Origin: Pseudomonadota bacterium
Lineage (GTDB): Bacteria; Pseudomonadota; Alphaproteobacteria; Rhodospirillales; 2-02-FULL-58-16
Direction of reading: 5' to 3'
DNA length: 18,106 nucleotides
NCBI GenBank assembly: GCA_022572335.1
Contig: JACZWD010000024.1
Location: 1 to 18,106, forward strand
Positions 7,293 to 16,698 of this stretch are shown piece after piece. The notes under the pieces were generated by a model, which had not been told where the DNA came from, made no database searches, and worked only from the letters and a program-made list of their open reading frames with translations. Position 1 is the first letter of the stretch. Each line of letters opens with the position of its first letter. The position numbers were made by a program, and so were the translations under genes.

Positions 7293-9974
<2,682 letters not shown>

Positions 9975-10063
9975 GGCTGCCTTCCTTGTTCGTGGGAGCA
10001 AACGACCCATGACCGGCGACACGACGGATGTCGGCGCCCCGCCAACCATGTTTCATGTCTCCT

Positions 10064-10094
10064 GTTATATGGCCTATGGACGGGATGGGTTCAA
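10064..10094 (-). promoter_or_regulatory. Possible promoter of acnA
   Basis: On the minus strand TTGAAC (10094-10089) and TATAAC (10069-10064) are separated by 19 bases, and would give a leader of about 80 bases before the acnA GTG. Spacing is at the long edge for sigma70, but both hexamers are good. Confidence 0.4.
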
Positions 10095-10125
10095 CACGCC
10101 CGTGCGCGCGCCATCGTGGGTGCCG

Positions 10126-10147
10126 CCCCGCCCGGCGGCGGGCGGGG
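10126..10147. repeat. Perfect 9-bp GC hairpin upstream of acnA
   Basis: CCCCGCCCG (10126-10134), loop GCGG, CGGGCGGGG (10139-10147), followed by TTT on the plus strand. It lies just upstream of the proposed acnA promoter and could insulate it from transcription coming from the opposite side. Confidence 0.5.
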
Positions 10148-10214
10148 TTTGCCGGCCCGGCCTTGTGCACGGCCGGAATCGGGGCCGGCCGCGTGGCGGC
10201 GGACCGGCGCCCAA

Positions 10215-10260
10215 GATTTACCCCGAAATGGGCATAAATTCGCCACATTTCGGATTTACC
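10215..10260. promoter_or_regulatory. Nested palindrome/direct-repeat block between acnA and ccmA (possible operator)
   Basis: GATTTACC occurs at 10215-10222 and again at 10253-10260 in the same orientation. Between them CGAAATG (10224-10230) and CATTTCG (10246-10252) form an inverted repeat around the core GGCATAAATTCGCCA, which itself has GGC...GCC arms. This AT-richer island in a GC-rich intergenic region looks like a regulator binding site. The regulator is unknown and I could not match it to a named consensus. Confidence 0.4.
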
Positions 10261-10385
10261 GTCCCTGCCAATAACAAAGTCCTCATTACCCCATCCAGAG
10301 ACTCCCCTCTCTGGCCCCCTTATTTCCGGCAAACCGCTGCCGGATTCCCTGGCCGGGCGCCCCAACGGGCCCCGGCCGTTTTTTT
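10261..10385 (+). ncRNA. Candidate small RNA or leader with three hairpins ending in an intrinsic terminator
   Basis: No protein-like frame is present, but three stem-loops follow in order on the plus strand. They are CCAGAGA/TCTCTGG (10295-10314), TCCGGCA/TGCCGGA (10325-10344) and the terminator hairpin at 10351-10377 with its T-run. A plus-strand terminator with no plus-strand gene in front of it needs a transcript to stop, so a short RNA starting near 10240-10290 is the simplest reading. I found no convincing promoter and no match to a known RNA family (6S and SRP RNA were considered). The 5' end is a guess. Confidence 0.3.
10351..10385 (+). terminator. Strong Rho-independent terminator
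   Basis: GGCCGGG (10351-10357) pairs with CCCGGCC (10371-10377). GCCC/GGGC extends the stem across a one-base bulge, and seven T residues follow at 10379-10385. The opposite strand has no T-run, so it acts on plus-strand transcription. It would block read-through from upstream into the ccm genes. Confidence 0.75.
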
Positions 10386-10401
10386 GCCCGCCCGGGCGGG
10401 C
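10386..10401. repeat. Perfect 16-bp GC palindrome
   Basis: GCCCGCCCGGGCGGGC immediately follows the terminator T-run, 14 bases before the MITE-like element. It could form a further stem or be part of an old insertion boundary. Confidence 0.5.
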
Positions 10402-10415
10402 GCGCCGGTGCGGGC

Positions 10416-10699
10416 CTAGTGGCCTGCATCGGCTAAATTGCACCCATACGATCGCTTTTCCCGTTTCCTCGGCAGGAGGGGAGGCGCAGGCGATGCGGGC
10501 CCATCGGCAAGCCTTCCCGACGCCCCGGGGGGCCAAGGGGGGGGTCCCCCCCGGGTACGATATGCGGGGGACGCCCCCGCGGCCCCCGGCGTCGTCGCGC
10601 GCCGCTTGTGATGCTCCAGCATCACGGCGCGATGCGCTCCTAGCCGGAAACCTCGCAACGCCGTCGTATGGGCGCAATTTTGCTGATACAGGCCACTAG
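10416..10699 (+). mobile_element. MITE-like element, copy A (284 bp, upstream of ccmA)
   Basis: The element starts CTAGTGGCCTGCATCGGC and ends with the imperfect reverse complement, ...GCTGATACAGGCCACTAG. The terminal inverted repeats match at 33 of 37 positions (10415-10451 against 10664-10700). Both ends carry CTAG, a palindrome that may be the target site. Its first 112 bases match copy B at 17901-18012 at about 101 positions. The interior has a central hairpin GTGATGCT-CC-AGCATCAC (about 10608-10625) and GC-rich stems (GGGGGGGTCCCCCCC, GGGGGacGCCCCC), and encodes no credible protein. Short length, inverted ends, no transposase and more than one copy fit a non-autonomous transposable element. 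Confidence 0.75.
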
Positions 10700-10779
10700 G
10701 TGGGAGCCTTCTTTTTTCGCCGGTTTTGCTTTACGGTGCGCCGTCGCCGGCGCGGCGCTTGCCGATGGTTTGGACCCCG

Positions 10780-11445
10780 ATGACTCAATTCACAGGCCGG
10801 AATCTTGTCTGCGTCCGGGGCGAGCGGCGTGTGTTCGCGGGCCTCGATTTCGCCGTCGATGCGGGCGGCGCCCTGGTGCTGGCCGGTGCCAACGGCAGCG
10901 GCAAGTCGAGCCTCCTGCGCCTGATGGCGGGCCTGTTGCCCCCGGCGTCCGGGACCCTTTCCTGGGACGGCGCGGCCACCGCCGCCGACCCCGAGGCCCA
11001 CCGCGCCCGGCTGCACTACGTGGGGCACCTGGACGCGGTGAAGCCGGTGCTGACGGTGGCTGAGAACCTGCGCTTCTGGGCCGGTCTCCGGCCGGGGCGG
11101 CGGGCGGGGAACCCCGGGGACTCCGTCGGCCCGGCGCTGGAGACCTTCGGCATCGCCCATCTGGCCGACGTTCCCGGCCGCTTTCTCTCGGCGGGGCAGA
11201 AGCGGCGCCTCACCCTGGCCCGCATCGTCACCGCGCCGGCGCCCCTGTGGCTGCTCGACGAACCGACCACGGCCCTGGACGAGGCGGCCACCGCCAGCCT
11301 GGAGGCGGCCATCGCCGGCCACCGGGCGGGCGGCGGCATGGTGGTGGTCGCCACCCATACCAAGATGGCCGTGGACGGCGCCAGGGTGCTGGATCTGTCC
11401 GGTTTCGCCGTGCGCTCCCAGGGCGCCGGGGCGCTCGATTCGTGA
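10780..11445 (+). CDS. ccmA: Heme exporter ATP-binding protein CcmA
   Basis: This is the ATPase of the CcmABCD complex, which releases the heme-CcmE holo-chaperone in System I cytochrome c biogenesis. The 221-aa protein has Walker A GANGSGKS (residues 36-43), the ABC signature LSAGQKRR (from 136), Walker B LWLLDEP (156-162) and the switch His193 (ATHTK). The ATG at 10780 (MTQFTGRNLVCVRGERRVF) gives the usual family length; in-frame ATGs at 10726 and 10765 would add unconserved residues. Its stop overlaps the ccmB GTG. It is the first gene of the cluster and starts 81 bases after the MITE-like element. Confidence 0.95.
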   Translation: MTQFTGRNLVCVRGERRVFAGLDFAVDAGGALVLAGANGSGKSSLLRLMAGLLPPASGTLSWDGAATAADPEAHRARLHYVGHLDAVKPVLTVAENLRFWAGLRPGRRAGNPGDSVGPALETFGIAHLADVPGRFLSAGQKRRLTLARIVTAPAPLWLLDEPTTALDEAATASLEAAIAGHRAGGGMVVVATHTKMAVDGARVLDLSGFAVRSQGAGALDS

Positions 11446-12107
11446 GCCGGTTCCTCCACATCGCGCGGCGGGACGTGCGCCTGGCGTTCCGCCAAGGCAT
11501 CGGCGGCCTCATGGCGGTCATGTTCTTCGTGCTGGCGGTGGTGTTGTTCCCCTTCGGCGTCGGGCCCGAGGTCAACATGCTGGCGCGCATCAGCGCCGGG
11601 GTCATCTGGGTGGCGGCGCTGCTGGCGTCCATGCTTTCCCTGGAGCAACTGTTCCAGACCGATTTCGAGGACGGCAGCCTGGAATTGCTGGCCCTGACCC
11701 CGATGCCGCTCGAGGTCGTCGTCCTGGCCAAGGTGACCGCCCACTGGCTGACCACCGGCCTGCCCCTGATCGCCGCCGCCCCGCTGCTGGCGCTGCTCCT
11801 GCACATGAACACGGACGGCTTCGCCGTGCTCATCGTGGCCCTGGCCCTGGGGACGCTTTCCTTGAGCCTGATCGGGGCCGTGGGCGCGGCGTTGATCCTG
11901 GGGTCCAGGCGCGGCGGCGTGCTGCTGTCGCTGCTCATCCTGCCGCTCTACATTCCGGTGCTGATCTTCGGCGTCGGCGCCGTCGACGCCGCCCTCGCCG
12001 GATTCACCGTGCGCCCGCAGTTGCTCGTCCTTGGCGCCTTTTTCCTGGCCGCCCTGCCCCTTTGCCCGTGGGCGTCGGCGGCGGCCCTGCGCCAGGCGAT
12101 GGAGTAG
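11442..12107 (+). CDS. ccmB: Heme exporter membrane protein CcmB
   Basis: The 221-aa integral membrane subunit of CcmABCD has about six hydrophobic segments and the typical N-terminus FLHIARRDVRLAFRQG. It also shows MLSLEQLFQTDFEDGSLELLAL, which is highly characteristic of CcmB, and the LLLSLLILPLYIPVLIFG-like segment. It starts with GTG at 11442, overlapping the ccmA TGA (GTGA), so translation is coupled. A 178-base gap follows before ccmC, unlike the overlaps elsewhere in the cluster. Confidence 0.95.
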   Translation: MSRFLHIARRDVRLAFRQGIGGLMAVMFFVLAVVLFPFGVGPEVNMLARISAGVIWVAALLASMLSLEQLFQTDFEDGSLELLALTPMPLEVVVLAKVTAHWLTTGLPLIAAAPLLALLLHMNTDGFAVLIVALALGTLSLSLIGAVGAALILGSRRGGVLLSLLILPLYIPVLIFGVGAVDAALAGFTVRPQLLVLGAFFLAALPLCPWASAAALRQAME

Positions 12108-12112
12108 GGGGT

Positions 12113-12141
12113 TCCCGGAAATTCCGGGAGTTTCCTGGAAA
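12113..12141. repeat. Two adjacent perfect palindromes in the ccmB-ccmC gap
   Basis: TCCCGGAA-A-TTCCGGGA (12113-12129) is followed one base later by TTTCC-T-GGAAA (12131-12141). Both are odd-length dyads with TTCC/GGAA arms, beginning six bases after the ccmB stop. They could be operator sites or form a 3'-end hairpin. No T-run follows. The rest of the gap (to 12285) shows no clear promoter. Confidence 0.5.
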
Positions 12142-12285
12142 ACCGTGCTTTATCATTCGGCGGAACGGTGATTTGATCCGTATCATGGCGGTGCAAGGAG
12201 CGGCCGGTCACAGTATGCGGCGCGCCGATCCCCTGTACGGCGGGCACGCGGAAGGCGGCGCGACGGCGCCTGGGAGCCGAGAGAG

Positions 12286-13008
12286 ATGATACAAAGGTTT
12301 GCCAACCCCAACCGGTTCATGCGCCTGAGCGCGGCGGTGGTGCCGTGGATGGCCGGGGCGACCATGATCCTGGGGGCGGCGGGGCTGTATCTGGGGCTGT
12401 TCCAGGCCCCCGCCGACTACCAGCAGGGGGAAAGCGTGCGCATCATGTACGTGCACGTGCCCGCCGCCTGGATGGCCCTGTTCTGTTACACCTCCATGGC
12501 GGCGGCCAGCGCCACCGCCCTCATCTGGAAGCACCCGCTGGCCGACCTGGCGGCCCGGTCCACGGCCCCCATCGGGATCTGCTTCACCTTCCTCGCCCTG
12601 ATCACCGGGTCCTTGTGGGGCAAGCCCATGTGGGGGACCTGGTGGGTGTGGGACGCCCGCCTGACGTCGGTCCTGGTCCTGTTCTTCCTGTACCTGGGCT
12701 ACATGGCGCTGGTCAACGCGTTCGACGATCCGGCGCGCGGCGCCAAGGCGGCCGCGGTCCTCGCCCTGGTCGGCTTCGTCAACGTGCCCATCATCAAGTT
12801 CTCGGTGGACTGGTGGAATTCTCTCCACCAGCCGGCCAGCGTCCTGAAATTGGGCGGCCCCTCCATCCACCCCAGCATGCTGGCTCCGCTCTTGCTGATG
12901 GCGTTGGCGTTCACCACCTACTACTTTTGGGTCCTGCTGGTGCGGCTGCGGGCCGAGATCATCTCCGGCAAGATCCGCGCCATCCGCTTGAGGCAGGTCC
13001 ATGGATAG
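12286..13008 (+). CDS. ccmC: Heme-handling membrane protein CcmC
   Basis: CcmC binds heme at the periplasmic face and loads it onto CcmE. The 240-aa protein has six predicted membrane helices, the WWD domain WGKPMWGTWWVWDARLTS (residues 111-128), and the two conserved heme-ligand histidines His57 (MYVHVPAAW) and His181 (WWNSLHQPAS). The ATG is preceded by a purine-rich GGGAGCCGAGAGAG. The stop overlaps the ccmD start by eight bases. Confidence 0.97.
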   Translation: MIQRFANPNRFMRLSAAVVPWMAGATMILGAAGLYLGLFQAPADYQQGESVRIMYVHVPAAWMALFCYTSMAAASATALIWKHPLADLAARSTAPIGICFTFLALITGSLWGKPMWGTWWVWDARLTSVLVLFFLYLGYMALVNAFDDPARGAKAAAVLALVGFVNVPIIKFSVDWWNSLHQPASVLKLGGPSIHPSMLAPLLLMALAFTTYYFWVLLVRLRAEIISGKIRAIRLRQVHG

Positions 13009-13216
13009 GGGGTTTTCCGAGAGTGTTTCGGCGTTCCTGGACATGGGCGGCTACGCCGCCTTCGTCTGGCCCAGCTTCGCCATCACCGCGGTGGTCCTGG
13101 TCGGCATGCTGGTGGCCAGCCTGAGGTGGCTGCGCTCCACCGAGGCCGCCCTCGCCGCCCTGCAGGCGGAACGGGGCGCCAAGCGCGGCGCCGGGGAGGC
13201 GGCCGGTGAAGCGTAA
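13001..13216 (+). CDS. ccmD: Heme exporter small subunit CcmD
   Basis: This 71-aa, single-helix protein carries the CcmD signature DMGGYAAFVWPSFAIT, followed by a membrane segment (about residues 21-41) and a charged cytoplasmic helix with an Ala/Gly/Lys-rich tail. CcmD is required to release holo-CcmE from CcmABC. It overlaps ccmC at its start (ATGGATAG) and ccmE at its end by 11 bases, which is typical for the family. Confidence 0.92.
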   Translation: MDRGFSESVSAFLDMGGYAAFVWPSFAITAVVLVGMLVASLRWLRSTEAALAALQAERGAKRGAGEAAGEA

Positions 13217-13682
13217 GCACAAGCGTCTCACCTTCATCGTCCTCGGCATGGGGTTGCTGGCCGCCGCCGCCGCCCTGATGCTGAGCGCGTTCGAAGACAA
13301 CATCGTCTTCTTCTACAGCCCCACCGAGGTGCTGGACAAAAAGCTTGGCGCGGACAGGCGGGTGCGCATCGGCGGGCTGGTGGAGGACGGCAGCGTGGAG
13401 AAGGCGGGCATCGAGGTGAAATTCCGCGTCACCGACTTGGCCAACGTCATCCCGGTGACCTACACCGGCCTCCTGCCGGACCTGTTCCGCGAGGGCCAGG
13501 GCGTGATCGCCGAGGGCCGTTTCGTGGATGGCGTCTTTCGCGCCGACGAGGTGCTGGCCAAGCACGACGAGACCTACATGCCGCCCGAGGTGGCCGAGGC
13601 GCTGAAGAAATCCGGCCGCTGGCAGGAGATGGAAAAGGCGCTCAAACGGTCGGGCCAGATGACGAAAGGTGAAGCGCGATGA
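13206..13682 (+). CDS. ccmE: Periplasmic heme chaperone CcmE
   Basis: The 158-aa protein has a short basic N-terminus, one membrane anchor (about residues 8-28) and the OB-fold periplasmic domain (FYSPTEVLDKK, RVRIGGLVEDGSVEK, YTGLLPDLFREGQGVIAEG). The covalent heme attachment site is His120 with Tyr124 in LAKHDETYMPPEV, the common HxxxY form. It uses a GTG start inside the ccmD 3' end, and its TGA overlaps the ccmF ATG. Confidence 0.96.
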   Translation: MKRKHKRLTFIVLGMGLLAAAAALMLSAFEDNIVFFYSPTEVLDKKLGADRRVRIGGLVEDGSVEKAGIEVKFRVTDLANVIPVTYTGLLPDLFREGQGVIAEGRFVDGVFRADEVLAKHDETYMPPEVAEALKKSGRWQEMEKALKRSGQMTKGEAR

Positions 13683-15676
13683 TCCCGGAAGCAGGCCATT
13701 TCGCCCTCACCCTCGCCCTCCTGGTGGCCCTGGTTCAGGCCAGCGTGCCGATGATCGGGGCGCACCGCGGCAACGCCGCGTGGATGGAGTTGGCGCGGCC
13801 GGCCGCGCTCGCCCAGTTCCTGCTGATCGCTTTTGCCTTTGCCTGCCTGACCTACGCCTTCGTCACCTCGGATTTCTCGCTGCTCGCCGTGGTGCGCTAT
13901 TCGCACTCGGCCAAACCCCTTCTGTACAAGATCTCGGGGGTGTGGGGGAACCACGAGGGCTCGATGCTTCTGTGGGTGCTTATCCTCAGCCTGTATGGCG
14001 CCGCGGTGGCGGTGTTCGGACGCAATCTGCCGCCGGGCCTGCGCGCCCGGTCGCTGGCCATCCAGGCCCTGATCGCGGTCGGCTTCATTATGTTCATCCT
14101 TTTCACCTCGAACCCGTTCGAGCGCATGCTGCCGCCGCCGGAAAACGGCCAGGGGCTCAACCCGCTGCTCCAGGACCCGGGCCTCGCCTTCCATCCGCCG
14201 TTCCTGTACCTGGGCTACGTGGGCTTTTCCATGGCCTTTTCCTTCGCCGTCGCCGCCCTCATCGAGGGCCGGGTCGACGCCGCGTGGGCGCGCTGGGTGC
14301 GGCCGTGGACCCTGGCCGCCTGGATCTTTCTCACCACCGGCATCGCGCTCGGGTCGTGGTGGGCGTATTACGAGCTGGGATGGGGCGGCTGGTGGTTCTG
14401 GGACCCGGTGGAGAACGCCTCGTTCATGCCCTGGCTGGCGGGAACGGCGCTGCTCCATTCCGCCGTCGTGCTCGAGAAACGCGACACCCTCAAAGGCTGG
14501 ACCATCTTCCTCGCCATCGTCACCTTCGCCCTCAGCCTGCTGGGCACCTTCCTGGTGCGCTCGGGGGTGCTGACGTCGGTCCACGCCTTCGCCACCGACC
14601 CGGCGCGCGGCGCCTTCATCCTGGTCCTTCTTCTCGTCGTCATCGGCGGCTCGCTGGCGCTGTTCGCCTGGCGCGGCCCGAGTCTGGCGAGCACCGGGGT
14701 GTTCCAGCCGATCTCGCGGGAGGGCAGTCTGCTGCTCAACAATCTGCTGTTGACCACGGCGGCGGCGGCGGTGCTGCTGGGCACCCTCTATCCGCTGTTC
14801 CTGGACGCCGTCGGCGGGGGCAAGGTTTCGGTGGGGCCGCCGTTCTTCAATGCCGTCTTCCTGCCCTTGATGGCGCCCATGGTGGCGAGCATGGCCGTGG
14901 GTCCGCTGCTGACCTGGAAGCGCGGGGAGCTGGGTCCCGCCCTGACGCGGCTGTGGGTGGCCTTCGCCGCGTTGGCGGCGGCGGCGGTGCTGGCCTGGGC
15001 CGTGGTTGCCGACGGACCGCTCTTCGCCCTGGTCGGCATGGGTCTGGCGGCGTGGCTGTTGGTCGGCACCGTGGTCGGATTCGCGGAAAGGGTCAGACTG
15101 TTCCGCGTCCCGTTCCCCGAGACCCTGCGCCGCATCGGCCGCGTGCCGCGCGCCGCCTGGGGCATGACCCTGGCCCACGGGGGACTGGCCATCGCCATCG
15201 CCGGGATGATCGGCGCCGGCGCCTGGAAGGTGGAAAGCATCCAGGTCATGAAGCCCGGCGACACCCAAACCATGGCCGGTTTCACGTTCACCTTCGAGGG
15301 CGCGCGCCAGGTCCAGGGCCCCAACTATTCGGCCACCCGCGGCACCTTCACCGTCACCAGGGACGGGCGGCCGGTGGTCACCCTGCACCCCGAAAAGCGC
15401 GACTACCCGGTGGAGCGCATGCCGACCACCGAGGCCGCCATTCACCCGACTTTTTTCGGCGACCTGTACGTGGTTATCGGGGATGCGCAAGGGTCCGAAG
15501 GCGCCTTCGTCACGCGGCTGTATTTCAACCCGCTGTTGGGCTGGATTTGGGGGGGCATCGTGGTCATGGTGGCGGGCGGCATGGTCAGCCTTTCGGACCG
15601 CCGCCACCGGGTCGGCGCGCCCAAGACCAGCCGCGCCGCGGCCGGTGCCGGGGCCGGAGCGCCGGCCCGGGCGTGA
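13679..15676 (+). CDS. ccmF: Cytochrome c heme lyase subunit CcmF
   Basis: CcmF is the large membrane subunit of the heme ligation complex that joins heme from CcmE to apocytochrome CxxCH motifs. The 665-aa polytopic protein has the conserved GVWGNHEGSMLLWVLILSLYG and DPGLAFHPPFLYLGYVGF segments and the WWD domain GWGGWWFWDPVENASFMPWL (from about residue 234). The LGTFLVRSGVLTSVHAFA segment and a large C-terminal periplasmic domain follow. Length is normal for the family. The start overlaps the ccmE stop (ATGA), and ccmG follows after nine bases. Confidence 0.97.
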   Translation: MIPEAGHFALTLALLVALVQASVPMIGAHRGNAAWMELARPAALAQFLLIAFAFACLTYAFVTSDFSLLAVVRYSHSAKPLLYKISGVWGNHEGSMLLWVLILSLYGAAVAVFGRNLPPGLRARSLAIQALIAVGFIMFILFTSNPFERMLPPPENGQGLNPLLQDPGLAFHPPFLYLGYVGFSMAFSFAVAALIEGRVDAAWARWVRPWTLAAWIFLTTGIALGSWWAYYELGWGGWWFWDPVENASFMPWLAGTALLHSAVVLEKRDTLKGWTIFLAIVTFALSLLGTFLVRSGVLTSVHAFATDPARGAFILVLLLVVIGGSLALFAWRGPSLASTGVFQPISREGSLLLNNLLLTTAAAAVLLGTLYPLFLDAVGGGKVSVGPPFFNAVFLPLMAPMVASMAVGPLLTWKRGELGPALTRLWVAFAALAAAAVLAWAVVADGPLFALVGMGLAAWLLVGTVVGFAERVRLFRVPFPETLRRIGRVPRAAWGMTLAHGGLAIAIAGMIGAGAWKVESIQVMKPGDTQTMAGFTFTFEGARQVQGPNYSATRGTFTVTRDGRPVVTLHPEKRDYPVERMPTTEAAIHPTFFGDLYVVIGDAQGSEGAFVTRLYFNPLLGWIWGGIVVMVAGGMVSLSDRRHRVGAPKTSRAAAGAGAGAPARA

Positions 15677-15685
15677 GGCGGGGCC

Positions 15686-16225
15686 ATGAACAGGCGCTTT
15701 CTCTATGTCCTGCCGCTCGTCGTTTTCGCCGTGATCGCGGCCTACTTCGCCGTCGGCCTGACCAAGGACCCGTCCGCCATCCCCTCGGTGCTGATCGACA
15801 CGCCGGTGCCCGAGTTCGCCCTCGCCCCGATCAAGGGACGCGACAGGGGATTGTCCCGCGAAGACCTCAAGGGCGAGGTCTCGCTGGTCAATATATTCGG
15901 CTCCTGGTGCTTCGCCTGCCGGGTCGAGCACCCGCTGCTCATGCAACTGAAAAAGGAAAACGCGGTGCCCATCCACGGGATCGACTGGCGGGAAACCGAC
16001 CGCGACGCCGGCCCCAAGTGGCTGGCCAAGTTCGGCGATCCCTACACCCTGATCGGCGATGATCCGGAAAGCCGCGCCGTCATCGCCTTCGGCGTCACCG
16101 GCGCGCCCGAAACCTTCGTCGTCGATAAGAACGGCGTCATCCGTTACAAACAGGTGGGCCCGATCACCGGGCGCATCTGGGAGGAAACCCTCCGGCCCTT
16201 GATCGAGGAGCTTCGCAGGCAATGA
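15686..16225 (+). CDS. ccmG: Thiol:disulfide oxidoreductase CcmG/DsbE
   Basis: This 179-aa membrane-anchored thioredoxin-like protein reduces apocytochrome c or CcmH disulfides before heme attachment. It has an N-terminal anchor (about residues 5-24), the active site NIFGSWCFACRVEHPLL with Cys75 and Cys78, the CcmG-type GIDWRETDRDAGPKWL insertion, and the cis-Pro motif GAPETFVVDKNG. The active site reads WCFAC, without the proline that many thioredoxin-like proteins have before the second Cys. Its TGA overlaps the ccmH ATG (ATGA). Confidence 0.95.
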   Translation: MNRRFLYVLPLVVFAVIAAYFAVGLTKDPSAIPSVLIDTPVPEFALAPIKGRDRGLSREDLKGEVSLVNIFGSWCFACRVEHPLLMQLKKENAVPIHGIDWRETDRDAGPKWLAKFGDPYTLIGDDPESRAVIAFGVTGAPETFVVDKNGVIRYKQVGPITGRIWEETLRPLIEELRRQ

Positions 16226-16698
16226 AAGCCCTGTTCCTCGGCTTGGTTCTGTGCCTGGCCGCCGTGTCCGCGGGCGCCGTCAATCCCGACGAGATGCTCG
16301 ACGACCCGGCGCTGGAAGCGCGTGCCCGCGAGATCAGCAAGGGTCTGCGCTGCCTGGTCTGCCAGAACCAGTCCATCGACGATTCGGACGCCGGCCTGGC
16401 CCGGGACCTGCGGGTCCTGGTGCGCGAACGCCTGGTGGCCGGCGACAGCGACGGCCAGGTCATCGATTACGTGGTCTCCCGGTACGGCGACTTCGTCCTC
16501 ATGCGGCCCCCCTTCAAGGCGACCACGTACGTGCTGTGGTTGGGGCCGGCCCTGATCGGCGGGCTCGGCGTCCTGGCCGTGATGGCGTTTTACCGCCGGC
16601 GCAGGGCGGCCGGCGCGCGGCGCGGCACCGCCCCGCCGCCGCTGACCGAGGACGAGAAGCGCCGCCTGGAAACCCTGCTCGACGACCGGTCCCGGTGA
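16222..16698 (+). CDS. ccmH: Cytochrome c maturation protein CcmH (CcmL-type)
   Basis: The 158-aa protein has a signal peptide, a three-helix periplasmic domain and the redox motif LRCLVCQNQSIDDSDAGLARDLR (Cys44, Cys47). These cysteines handle the apocytochrome thiols together with CcmG. A membrane helix (about residues 105-122) and a short cytoplasmic tail follow. This is the short, separate CcmH; the TPR part is encoded by the next gene, as in other alphaproteobacteria. The stop overlaps the ccmI GTG (GTGA). Confidence 0.95.
   Translation: MKALFLGLVLCLAAVSAGAVNPDEMLDDPALEARAREISKGLRCLVCQNQSIDDSDAGLARDLRVLVRERLVAGDSDGQVIDYVVSRYGDFVLMRPPFKATTYVLWLGPALIGGLGVLAVMAFYRRRRAAGARRGTAPPPLTEDEKRRLETLLDDRSR

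Noticed and set aside
10261..10385. 6S RNA or SRP RNA
   Set aside because: Three separate short hairpins do not form the long closing stem with central bubble of 6S RNA, and I see no SRP Alu/S-domain GNAR tetraloop arrangement.
10009..10419. Plus-strand 136-codon frame in the acnA-ccmA gap
   Set aside because: It runs through hairpins and the T-run of a terminator, has no ribosome binding site and no protein-like pattern.
10416..10658. Short minus-strand frame in MITE-like copy A and its counterpart at 17914-18096
   Set aside because: The frames share residues such as HHKRRATT only because they read the same repeat. They diverge after the repeat difference and lack start signals.
13574..16222. 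Very long minus-strand open frame (882 codons)
   Set aside because: It is antisense to ccmF and ccmG. The low-complexity Gly/Arg/His/Gln composition is typical of the reverse of a GC-rich coding region.
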